From: Thuidium tamariscinum
Taxonomy: Eukaryota; Streptophyta; Bryopsida; Hypnales; Thuidiaceae
Length of the DNA stretch: 64,000 nt
NCBI GenBank assembly: GCA_947034885.2
Contig: OX344758.2
Location: 10,356,501-10,420,500, forward strand
Reading direction: 5' to 3'
Positions 47,207-58,700 of the stretch are shown here, in pieces. Below the pieces are notes generated by a model. The model worked only from the letters and a program-made list of their open reading frames with translations, was not told the DNA's origin and did no database searches. Position 1 is the first letter of the stretch. Each line of letters opens with the position of its first letter. The translations under genes and the position numbers were made by a program.

Positions 47207-49536
47207 AAAAACACCAAGAGCACTCACTGGAGGTCAAATTAGTGTGCAAGACCTCCCCTTTTTGCACCAAATTTGAAGGATGAGCATCTCTAATTATATC
47301 TTGCATAGAAGGATCCTTTGTCATTCATTAAACAATTTTAGGTTGTCACAATGTTATAGGGTTTGTTCTAAAAACGACAAGACTTGTCACCTAAGTATTT
47401 TGTCAAAAATGATCCAATTTGTCGACCAATAGGTGCATTCTTCATTTCTATAATGATCTGCAAAGCCATCCATTGACCATTTTTTGGTTGGTGCACTCTT
47501 GTAGGGTTAATAGAAGAGTATTCTAGATTATCTTCTAATGTACTTTTTTGAAACACCATAGGCTATGATGAATAGAAGCAGTGCTCATTTTGTATGAAAA
47601 TGCAACTCAATAATGCAAGCTATTGGAATGCGTCTATTTTGAAAACATTTTAGTGAATATCATGTATACAAACCATAACCATAATGATATTGCAATTTTC
47701 AACTACTCAATTGAATTATTTGTAAAGTACCCTAAACCAGGGTTTAAACCCATGAGTTTTGTGAAAAAGCCGGTTGAGTTAAAAAAGTCGAAATAAAAGT
47801 GGGTATGAAACTTATTTTTCCATGAAAATGATGCCTATAAAAGTTTGGTCCCCACTTTTGAAGTTGTGTGATGTAAGTATCTTACAAAAAGTTTGACGCT
47901 TCAACTATTAATAGTTGCCTTCTCAACTTCAAAAAAAGTCATGCCCAAAGTGGGAGGACTTTACACATAACTCATGTATAAAGCTAGGGGTACAACTTGT
48001 TTGTTGAATCTTCAACTTTTGATAATTGTAACTTCCTGCCTCTTATATTCTTTCAAAAGGAACCTTTTGCGTTGTTGAAAAATGTTTATGTCTACATAGA
48101 TAGATAAAATAGATGTGACTGTATTGGTTAAATTGCATCCTTTTTTTTATTGTGCCAAAATGAACCACAAACATTTTTCAACAAGCTCATAAACACATGA
48201 AGTGTTTACATTCATGAGATTTATTAAGTCTCATTCTGGTTTTACAATCATTAAGTGATCAATTCTAGTCATTGTGGTTGGAGATCAACAATCTTCTTTA
48301 TGTATATGCCATGAAAAAAAAGTGTAATTTGAATTCAACTTATTTAAATTATTTAGATGTATTTCTCCAAATGCTTACAAAATAGATGCAACATACATAC
48401 TAATATGATTTATCATTGCACATGACATTAATTAACTAAGGTCACACTATTTGTACCATAATTAATTAATGCACCTTGAAATAATATCAATATATTGTGC
48501 CAATCTCCAAAAGATTTTTTATTTTAATTTCCCCCATTGTAAAGACAAATCAATCATTACTCCTTTGTACCCTGTACTATATAGAATAGATTATATATGT
48601 TGATGATTATTACAAAGACCTAATCAAGAAGTTTTTTTTTGGTAATTTAGCTTTTTCTAAATATTGATGATAATTTTGGATGAACTTTCAACTAAAGTGG
48701 CTATGTCTATTCATCTTAGGGAAAAAACAACTTTGTTAAGGAGATGAATATTAGTGAATTCTAATTGTATATAGATTTTGATGAGAAAACAAAGAGGCAA
48801 CATATCCATTTTCATAATAGATGTATACTAGTGAAAACTCTAAATGTAATCTAATGGCTAAGATTGGCAACTTCATTTGGAATGTATAGCCATCATAAGA
48901 GTAGTATATGCAATTACAAACTTGTGCTTATCAAGTTCAATGACAATGTGAGATTTTGGCACAAGGCTCCATAGCTAAACACAATTAGTGAATAGTGAAA
49001 TTAGGCAAAAAGAAATAAAAAAATAAAAAATACAATTTCTACTCAAGTTCCTATACTAAAATCAAAGTACATGGATGGTGGGTGAATTTTGGTAATTTTT
49101 AGCCACTGAAAAAAACAGAGCCTAATGCCTCCAAATCCATCGAAAATCTTCAAACATTACACAATGACTGGATGGCAGTATAGCATATCATTTGTGAAAT
49201 CGAACCACAAAATGAAATTCAAACTGAACTTCATGGTCATTAAGTTACCGGGACCGCGACCTTGGTCACTGTATCACAATTGAAACTGACAAGCCCAGTG
49301 CAGTAAAAGTTTGTCGGAGGCTTGAATATATGAAAGACAGGAGACAGCAATTATAAGAAATCCAACCAAAATATTGCAGAAGGCGTTTCTCAAATTACGA
49401 AAATACAAGAAATGTGTACAGAATGCATGATAAATACTTACCTAGAGCACGAAAAAAAGTTAATATGAAAATTTGAATTACCGTAAATCAGATCAGAATC
49501 ATACCATTATCAAAATGATCAAAATGAATATCAAAA
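47207..49536. other. AT-rich intergenic DNA
   Basis: No gene is recognised. The stretch at 47400-47515 (GACCAATAGGTGCATTCTTC to CTTGTAGGGTTAATAG) recurs in diverged form at 57100-57190 and is probably part of another short repeat family with a GGGTTAA end. Confidence 0.4.
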
Positions 49537-50250
49537 TTAATATGAAAATCCACCGCTGGTGTCGTATGACAGCAGTTGAAATACATACTGCACATTGCAG
49601 GTAGCGTAGATGAGAACCAACAAGAAAAACGCCATGGGCATATCACTAGGAGAGATGCTAGCTGCTGTTCTCATCTAAAACAATAGCTAGATCTACCTAG
49701 AGAGCAATGGTTAATGCTCAAATGATGATGGATCACAACACCACTCCCATCAGAGAATTGCGGTGGAGGGACACTATTCTTGTAGACTCGATTAATTCAA
49801 GCCATAGGTTGTCTCACATGTCACTGCAAGATGGCATACAATCAATTGACCAAGCTATAGTCCAATTGTCGTTTTTTAAAGACACGACTGGTACTGCACA
49901 AGTGGAGGCATGAGCGTATATAAAGAAACTCAGCTCGTGGGAAGATTTGAAACACAAACCCTAATAGCAGACGAGTACCCTTGAACGCACATTCCATTAG
50001 TCCTGCTGATCCATCCTGGTCCACATCGATGACATCAATAAATTAAGATAACGAGGTACAAAGCAGACGGAAACAGTGTACCTCCGAGAATGCTCCAACC
50101 AGATGACGCCGCCATACCGAGGGTTTCTTCAGCTGCATAGGTGTAACACCTTGGTGCCAGTCTTGAGCCTTCCATTTTTCTCCGACCCAAATCATCAACA
50201 CTTGAGGCCACTTTAAAAGTCACTAGTGAACCTTATGCTGACAGGAAGGC
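49240..50250 (-). other. Gene-like island downstream of pinin, unresolved
   Basis: On the minus strand several exon-like pieces lie here. A 45-codon frame at 49537-49674 contains a hydrophobic run (MPMAFFLLVLIYATCNV) just after TATTGTTTTAG, a good acceptor, and is followed by GTATGT, a good donor. Near 49250-49330 is a frame reading PPTNFYCTGLVSFNCDTV to a stop, after TTCATATATTCAAG. A possible first exon near 50100 begins MAASSGWSILGG before GTACAC. I could not join these into one model or recognise a family. Part may be pinin 3' UTR. Confidence 0.25.
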
Positions 50251-50610
50251 AGAACCAGATGAACACCTTTAACCCCAAGAACATAAAAATTAAGTATTTC
50301 TTCACTGTACACCTTTGATCGTGCAGAAGTGATCTCTACAAAGTACTTCAACTATCTATGACCGCATGCAAAATTCTTCATACTAGTAAGGCTCACGATC
50401 CAAGTAAAAAATAACACTGCACTTTTCATTGGCCTCCTCATCAGTCATGACCGTGGGACTGCCTAGGAAAAATAAGCTCCTAGTGCATAATCAAAACATC
50501 ACAAGTTCCAAAATCACCTTTTTCTAAACAGTCCAAGTAACAACAATCCTGAAGTACTCAACACCGTCAAGACTTCTCACCTTCCAGTGTCATTTCCTGC
50601 CTCCGACAAT

Positions 50611-53600
50611 CTACACGCTGACCAATTTGTTAACCTCCGCATCCCCAACTGTTACCCTCTCCTCGTCCTCCTCTACAAGCATGACACCGGTCTCATCATC
50701 CTCATCTTCAACAACATCGCTTGCTTCTATAGGTCCCTCGGGGGCATTGTCACCACCATCCCCCTCTGTATTTGACCCAGCAACAGGGGTGGCACCAGGG
50801 GCTTTAGTTCGCCCAAGAGGCCCATTTTTCCATTTCTCAATTTCAGCATCCAAGTTTGCCATGCTGAGTTCAGAAATTTGCTTCTGGTGTTCAGCCAGCT
50901 CCTCCCGTGATCTGGACTTCCAATCTTCCAGATCCTGTAATTTGAATCGATACAACAGAAATTGTGAGAGAGAAGTTGCAAAATCGAGAGACAGGCTAGA
51001 AACTAAAACAAGAAGCCATCATCAATCAATCACCAAAGCCCCCTCTATATTAAGCACAGTCTGACCATATTTTGACAAATGAAGTGCATATTACCGAACA
51101 GCCATAATTCTTGAGCGCTGACATTGACTAGCCAAATGCAGTTCACAAGTAATTAATATAACCAACGAGGAAATACACCAGGAACATAGATGGATACTAT
51201 CAACAAGGAAGTGTATCAATACTACTCTAGACTAATGAGTAGTCACCGTACCTGCTGGGCTTCCTGGAGCAGCTTGTCCGTCTTTTCACTAGGCTTTACT
51301 GGCAAGTAATAAATTGCAGGCCCTGCTTTTGTTCTGTTCTCACAATACAACATCATGATTTTGAGACTCAGAGTCTTAGTGCATTGTACTATTTAGTGTC
51401 AACGCATCATAACATGTCCATGTATCATCTTCGTTCCTACTTAAGATTCACCGTGACTATATCAAGGAAGACGATTTGAAAGGCACTAAACATGAAAAAT
51501 CTTACCTTATGAAACCACCAAGCCGAGTATGATGCTCTGCCCATTGTAGAAAGAGGAGCTCTAGGTGCTTAGCCTCTGCCTCTGCTTGCAATTTGGCTCG
51601 TAAGGTCTGATATACAACATTCAGGGATGAGCTTGAGGAAACGAAACATGCACGAGAGCCTTCGAGTGTCTTAAGATCGTCGAGTCAGAATTTTGAACCA
51701 GTCAGTTAAAGGACAGGCGTTGCACATCTGGTCATGAAATCTGTCACCACAGATAATTCTAATGTGCTGACTTCTCGACAAATTATGAGAAAGCCGTGGA
51801 GATTGGAAAATACCAGGTCAGCTCGCCGTTTTTCGGCCATGGCTTCCCGTTCTTGCTGACGTAAACGTTCACTTTCTTCTTGCGCTTTCTGCTCTGTCTG
51901 CATAGTTACATATATGGGGAATCAGTCACAGCACCAATCCAAGATATGACCAAGAGGACCAACTCGCAATCTCAAGAGCTCAAGACAAGCACTGAACGCC
52001 CCAAAACGTACAATCTGACGATTTAAAGAAACAGGAGTCAACTTTTTCTCGTCCAAACAACTACTTGGAAAACCAGAGGAGTTAAAAGATACGTAATTGA
52101 AGCCATTCGAGGACACATTAGAGAATAACGAGAGAAACGCCAAGCCACCCAAGATTATTGTCCAGGCTTTCTCAACTCACCTTTTTCAACTGCTCAGACC
52201 GACGTTGAAATGAGTCCGATACAGATAACTTTTTATCTTCCTGCCTAAATTTCTGCCAATCCAAGAGAATCCTCCATGAGCAAGCAGTGAGAATATGAAG
52301 TATCACACATTATTTTCTTAGCCAGTGAGTGTGTAGTGATCTTATAAACGAATCTCAAAGCAGTGGGTGTAGAAATTTTCTTAAGCTACCAATTCAGTAG
52401 TACTCTGGCATCAACTCTGATTACACAACAATAATATTGAAAATACTTGGTGCGTTTCAAAATTTCCAAATCCACCCATCCTGTATTTCAAAAAAAGTTG
52501 AAATAAAAAAAATTGGCGCTGCATTGAAACACAAAATCCACTTACCTCTAAAGTACCTAATAAGGCCCCAAACATCCTTCGATTGCGCTTTGCAACATTG
52601 GGATCACTGGTCTTGGACAGAACCCTGGGTACTGGCTCAGCAGGTTGCGCATCTTGATTCAGCTACAAATTCAAAAATACATAAACAGGCTTCAAAAATC
52701 AAGACCTTTCTGCCATATTCCATCAACAATGTGCCAGAATCGGATTACAGATGCACGCAGAACTGATAACCCTTTAAGGTCAAGCAATAACAAATAGTTA
52801 GCTTCCACTAAGGAAACGTCACATCATGGACCGTTAAAGGGTTAATTTACATTAAGCGAGGAAACCGCACTGATGGTGCGCAAAAAGTTCCACCAGCTCA
52901 GATGATCACACGTACGGTGAGCAATAAGTAAAATTAGTTTTAAAGACCCACTGCAAGTGAAACTTTAAATTGTGAAACAAATACATACATGTGGACCAGG
53001 TGGGTTGCTGACACGGACGAGGAATCCTCTCTCCTTAGGGAACCTCCTTGGCCCTCCAGGACCTCCTTGAACACCTGGTCCGGCTGAACGAGGCCCACCA
53101 CTACTGGGTGTGCGTATGCTTGAGTCAGTGCGTCCTCTCCGTTGTGAATCGGTTGATGGAAGAGGGTTAGAGTCAACTGCATTATAATTGCGTTGAAGAG
53201 TCGGCCTTCGATCTGCGACATCAGTTTCTTCATCTGCATCATCTTTGTCAGGCTGAACATCCTCAGTCTTTTCCTTCTCTATTTCAGCAGGCTTCTCCTC
53301 TTCTGCAACCTGTGCAAACCAGGACCCGTCATAAATTTTTTCTCCTGTGTTACAATTAGGTAGCAATGAAATGATGTAAAAAGATTTGAGTATGCGACGC
53401 ACCTTCACCACGGCTGAGAGCAGCCTTTTCTTTCTAGGACGCTGGTCTTCCCCATCAAAGTTTTCAACCTGCAGTCATAACGGTGTTATATCGGTGCGCA
53501 AATCGGAAAGAAACGAAAGAACAAACCAGTTTGAAATTCGAATGTTAGTTTGCGATGCCACAAATCTCTTCCAAATCATTGACACGCGGAAATGAACAAC

Positions 53601-55477
53601 TCGGTGGTCCTTCCCCTGTGGAAAATATTCGGGCAAAATATATTCACAGTTCAAAATTCTCAGTCAGAAGCATCCGTATGCTCTCCGTACCCGCCTAATA
53701 ACACCTCGAGGGTTATTGCGCTGGTGAGGACCGTTTGCATCGTGATTTCTAACAGAGCCTGGGGGACCATTTTTTCGTAGCCCTCTTGGGTCTCGTAGTC
53801 GCTCAGTAATCTGAAATCCAACCAGAGAATCACCCCATCATATCAGATACCATTTCAAAGAGGGCATTGATGCAAGCACGCAGAGCGGGCAAGAACGCAT
53901 GACCCCAGTGAGCACAGTCAGGTGGATCACTCGTAATCATAAAGCAGTAACTGGAAGTCGCTGCCTACAGTGGCTAATGGCATACTATCTCTGACTACAA
54001 TGTACAATCAAAGTTTGCTCATAAATCAACATAAAACTCAGACAAACGAAGGAAAACTGATATTCATCCAATCACGTATAAACGGACATCAAGAGCCTCC
54101 TCTTTCAGGAGATAAATGGGGACAGATGTAGAATCGGAGACACCTAGGGGTGCCTGAGTATACTGCAGAGGAGAGGGGGACATTCTAACCGATAAATGGA
54201 TGTGATCAATTCAAATGGCTACTGTCATCACTTTGAATGCATAGATTTCAGCGAGGAAGTTGAATAGAGAAATAGGTCGGATGCCCACAAAATTCCTTGA
54301 AACTATATCGTTCGAGAATTCCATTAACAGTTACGCTTAAAACACTATGAAGCAGTAGCATGTTATTCCTACTTACAAAAAACTCTTATCAATAGACTAT
54401 GACTTCGACTCAAGTCAAATAATAAGGCCATTCAACCAAAATTTTCACGACTGTTCCTTCTTTTGAACAACCGGAATGAAACTATCCATGGACGTCAAGG
54501 TGCACCGAACCGGATTCCGAAAATTCCGAAACGAGCATCAAACCCTAAATCTAAAAGAAACAGAACACTCGCGAATGACAATCACTTCAAGAATGATCCA
54601 ACAAACCACCGAAAGAATACAGAATATTGTCGCAAACTACAAAACGAGCTGAATAACAACAAATTCCTGTCGTAGATCACATGTGATAGGAAATTAGGTT
54701 TGGACAATGAAAAATGGGGGAAGAAGGGAGGAACTGAACGCAATCTAAAAATCGTCATTCAGTTGAAGAGGTTTTCCATTAAAAAATTCAAGACAGTTCT
54801 TCTCTCTATATATACACGGCGAAACTATCCATCACCTTGTGAATACACCAAAATCTGCTTCAAGAAATTCCGAAATGAACACCAAACCCTAAATTTATAA
54901 GGAAGATCAAAAACCGTAAAAAACTCTCCGAGCACGATCATACGTACCGCCGAAGGAAAGAATTCAAGATGTAGTTGCAACTGAGCGACAACAATCCCCG
55001 ACGTCAATCTATTACGACCTACATAACATCGATGTCGCTAAATACAACTCAAAATCCCCTGTCAAAGAAGAAAGTCATCCCACAGTCAATCGTTTCTGAA
55101 GGCGTTCTCCACCGAAAACATTCCAACACCGATCAGTTCTTTGAAAACCAGTAGCGAAGCTTTCCATTCCCGTCCCAAGTCTGATCGCGAATACTTCGAA
55201 CCCCGAACCCCAAACCCTAGAATTAAAAGAAAGATAAAAACGCGAACACCAATCCCTTCAAGAATGATCCAACCAACCGCTGAAACAATTCAGAATGTAG
55301 CTGGTTGCAACTGCACAACCATCTGAACATGAACAATCAACGGTACGGAATTGGAGAATTAGGTTTTGGGAAAATGGGAAAAAAATAGCGGACCTCTCGC
55401 TGTTGGCGCTGAAGTTCGTCGATCTCGCGTCGAAGATCCTCTGCGGTCTTGTTGGGCGTCTCCAGCAGCGCCGCCAT
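50611..55477 (-). CDS. PNN: Pinin/SDK/memA domain protein, ten exons
   Basis: Pinin is a nuclear protein linked to the exon-junction complex and splicing. Exons, 5' to 3': 55477-55394, 53810-53691, 53468-53403, 53309-52989, 52662-52546, 52252-52181, 51897-51814, 51606-51506, 51333-51252, 50934-50611. All introns are GT-AG. The product is 456 residues. The N-terminus reads MAALLETPNKTAEDLRREID then QRQQRE-ITERLRDPRG. Residues 69-197 include a basic motif (RPRKKRLLSAVVK), an acidic stretch and a Gly/Pro/Arg-rich part. The pinin/SDK/memA core starts near residue 222 with KRNRRMFGALLGTLEKFRQE, continues as a charged coiled coil (EESERLRQQERE), ELLFLQWAEHH and IYYLPVKP, and ends near 349. The acidic tail ends NKLVSV. 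The start is in good context (CCCATGGCG) and conserved. Intron 4 contains a tiny TTAA element; intron 1 (1.6 kb) holds three diverged repeats. Confidence 0.93.
52770..52841. mobile_element. 72-bp TTAA-type mini-element in pinin intron 4
   Basis: CCCTTTAAGGTC at 52770 and its inverted partner GGACCGTTAAAGGG ending 52841 bound 72 bases. TTAA follows on the right (52842-52845) and ATAA precedes on the left, a one-base change from the expected TTAA. It matches the P group in ends and target but is very short, so it could be an internal deletion derivative. Confidence 0.45.
54465..55330. repeat. Three diverged repeats of about 335 bp in pinin intron 1
   Basis: The order AAACTATCCA, AATTCCGAAA, AACCCTAAAT and a GAATGATCCAAC block recurs. 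The AAACCCTA word falls at about 54541, 54883 and 55211, spacings of roughly 340 and 330. Similarity is partial, so the duplication is old. AAACCCTA is the plant telo-box word often found near starts of housekeeping genes; any regulatory role here is inference. Confidence 0.55.
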
Positions 55478-55760
55478 GGGAGCGATGCAGAGCGTCGGGT
55501 GGAGGGTGTAGAGCTACTGCTGCAGCTTCATGATTATTGGGGAATGGAGTAAGTATAACTGAGTTATGGCAAGGGAGAGCTTGACACTTGCTGCGAGTTG
55601 CAGCTATAGCAGAAGCTGCGCACAGCGCCCAGGCATGGCTGATCGAGGTTTCATCGTTACGGGGAAACGGATGACATCCGTTGATTTTTGGATGAAACCC
55701 CTGGCCGAGTTTGGGGGTTTAACCCTAAAGACGGACCCTATGACCATGGAAAGAACCTGA
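55478..55760 (-). promoter_or_regulatory. Probable promoter and 5' UTR of pinin
   Basis: GC-richer sequence directly upstream of the pinin start codon. An AACCCTAAAG word at about 55723 resembles a telo-box. No clear TATA box is seen, as is common for housekeeping genes. A 64-codon plus-strand frame over the same bases (55566-55760) has no recognised domain. Confidence 0.35.
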
Positions 55761-58700
55761 AAAATTCATTGCTTCCTATGCTCTATTTATCCATACATTT
55801 GGTAATATTTTATTTTATTTTATTTCATTTTATTTCTCAGAGATGCAATCACATAATTTTCAGGGTGTTTTCTTTTTTAAAGTTTGATTGTATTGTGAAT
55901 TTCTTAAAGAAAAATTAACATACAAAATATATCTATAAAGTATGAAATTTTCGTCAATGGCATACATTACAATGTTGAACACTGTGGTATAAATCAAAGT
56001 TCCATATAAATAGAAAATTAAGAAATTAGTAGACTATCATCATAAGCTCAATTTCAATTTGTATTAAAATGTTGAATGTTACAAATTTTTTTTAAATTTC
56101 AAAATGGATTAGAAACTAGGCAAAGTAAACTTCATGTTGTTAGTTGAACTCTTGTATTCATACATACTTGAGACAAAATCTGTTATTTGGGGGGTTATTT
56201 GTGTTTTTTTCACAATAGACATACCCCATTTTTTTTCTACTTCTACTTTTTGCCCATTTCCTATACCCTATGGTAGTTAAAATTAAAATTTGAAGCATTT
56301 CAAACATGCCCCTATTGTATTTCAAAGTTTATATGGGATTTTAAGGTCAAGTAGTATAACATATATACTCTATATTATTTTTGTTGAACAAAACCTAATA
56401 TACAAACAATACACATATAGACATGATGTATCAAACAATTCTTGCAAATGAATCATACATGTATAATAGGAGAAAAACATACAAAAATTGAAAACTCCAC
56501 AAGGTTTATAATATTTGCTAAGCCTAACCTATACAACATGTCTTTGAAACTACCCAATGCAGATGTGAACTAAAGTCAACAAATAGGTAACAATCCAAAA
56601 TGAGACATTCACTAATTTTTCTATTTGCACATGGAAAGTAGAAGCTCCTCATGTCAATTCTTCTCCTCCTTTTTAAACTACCTCATGGATAGATTTATAA
56701 ATTATGGATTATGGATTATTACTATGAACTATAAAGTAGTTGTAATATAGTCAATATGCTTCAAAAAGAAAGGCTATAGTAATTTGAATATTTTTTTAAA
56801 TTATTAGCTCCAATATTTAAAATGTATCATATAGTAGGTCTCACATTTTTTTAAAGTAATCACTAGTGATCAAAGTGCTTGGAATAATACCTTAGTGAGG
56901 AATATTTACACACTATACAAGAGTGAAACATTCAAATAACTCTCTCAAAAAATTAGATGATAAATTGCAATTTACATTCTCTAGTAGTCATTCAAAATTA
57001 TTGAGAAGCTACTTTGAGATATTGTATGTAGTCTTTAAAGAATTAAATACTTAAAGAGTAATATGATTAACTATCTTTGCCAAAAGTGGTTCAACTTATA
57101 CACCAATAAGTGCATTTTTTTATTTCTACATTAATCCTAAAAGTCATCCATCACCCTTTTTTTGGGCTTGCACAACGTTTGAAGGTTAAAGATTTGGTGG
57201 CATGATTGGTGATAATATATATGGTCTTGCAATTTACTCTTATAACATAAAGCTTGTACTAATAAAAGTATGGCAAGATGTACACCATTGAATTGAAAAC
57301 TCAACAACTAATATTTTCATTCAAATATTATAATATTTAGACCTTATCATATTCAAATATGGCATTGCTCATGTAGAATTCAAGGCCATTCAATTTCAAC
57401 TTTTTTCAAGCTAGACACATGAAAAGTGCAATAATGATCTTAAATTAGAAGTGTTATGTATCAATGGATTTGCTTTAGCATGATACAAGCTTTTGTTACT
57501 ATTGTATACTTCCATTCATGGAAATTGTATGTATGTCAAAATTTACAAAAATATACCATCTTGCAATCAAAATTGATCTTAATGGTTAAGGGTGTCATGA
57601 CCTTTAGTTGGAGGCTTGTCTATGCCACCTTGGTGAGTAAGAAGGACATTAGGGTGATTCCTCAAGCCTTGCAAGAGATGATCATGAAGTAAATGAAAAG
57701 AACAGTTCCAAGAAAATACATCATTGTAGCTCTCTAATTGGAACAAATTGGTTGGCATGCCACATATACTTGGAAAGATAGTGAGAAGATGTATCCATAG
57801 ATCCAAAGACGCAAGGATCCAAGTTGGAAGTTAAAAGTTATAGTTCCTCAAAGTTGGCTATGTCTTGCTTGTGTCTTGAGGTGTAGGACATGGAAAAAGG
57901 GTTTTGGGGTGGATTCCCTTGGCCAAATAGATTGTGCTTTATATTGTTGAAAAGATAAGAAGACAAGCTTTTTAGAATGCTAAGGTTCATGAAGGTATAA
58001 ATTGTAAGATAAAAGTTATAGGCATCCAAAGAAAGTGGAGTTTCAATTCAAATAACTCCTCTTCCTAGGGGACCTAGACCTTTAGAACTCAAGGGTGATG
58101 ACTTCTTCAATAGTGGTTGCATTGGAGAAAGTTAACAATCTACAGTGATCTACAAAACTAAAAATGAAGAAAATGGTCTTGCAGTCTAGAGTTTGAAGTT
58201 TGGAACTAAAACTTATTTGATATAAAGATGTGGGGATCTTTGGAGTCTTATTTCAAGATAAAAATTTAGAAAGTAGTGGTCTTCCAAGATTGGAGGGAGG
58301 AGGGGATTAGATGTCGTAGAGACCCGTAGGAAGAAGGGCAAATACTATGGAGAGTATTTTGAAGAAGCCAATGACCTCCTTCTTGCTCTTAAATGTCATT
58401 GTGGCAAATCCATTAGAAGAGATTTGGGGCCTCCAAAGAACTACGAGTTTTTAGATTGCATGAACGTTGAAAATACTACCGTATAAGCAATATGCAATGG
58501 TTGAGTGATTGCCATGTTAGATATTGTTAATTGATTTTTAATTAATTAATAAATATTTTAAAATCATTTTTTAGTCCTTTAATTTTTAATATATATTTTT
58601 TTAATTGAATATTTTGACCAATAGTGGCTGATTCACAACATGACAAACAATTTTAGGAAACAACTCCAAAACTATCTTTATGAGGGCTCAAATCCTCTCT

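Noticed and set aside
53705..53810. Earlier donor (CTCGAG-GTGTT) for pinin exon 2
   Set aside because: Joining it to the next exon gives an immediate stop. The donor 14 bases further (GGCGG-GTACGG) keeps the frame and gives RGVIRR-VENFDGED.
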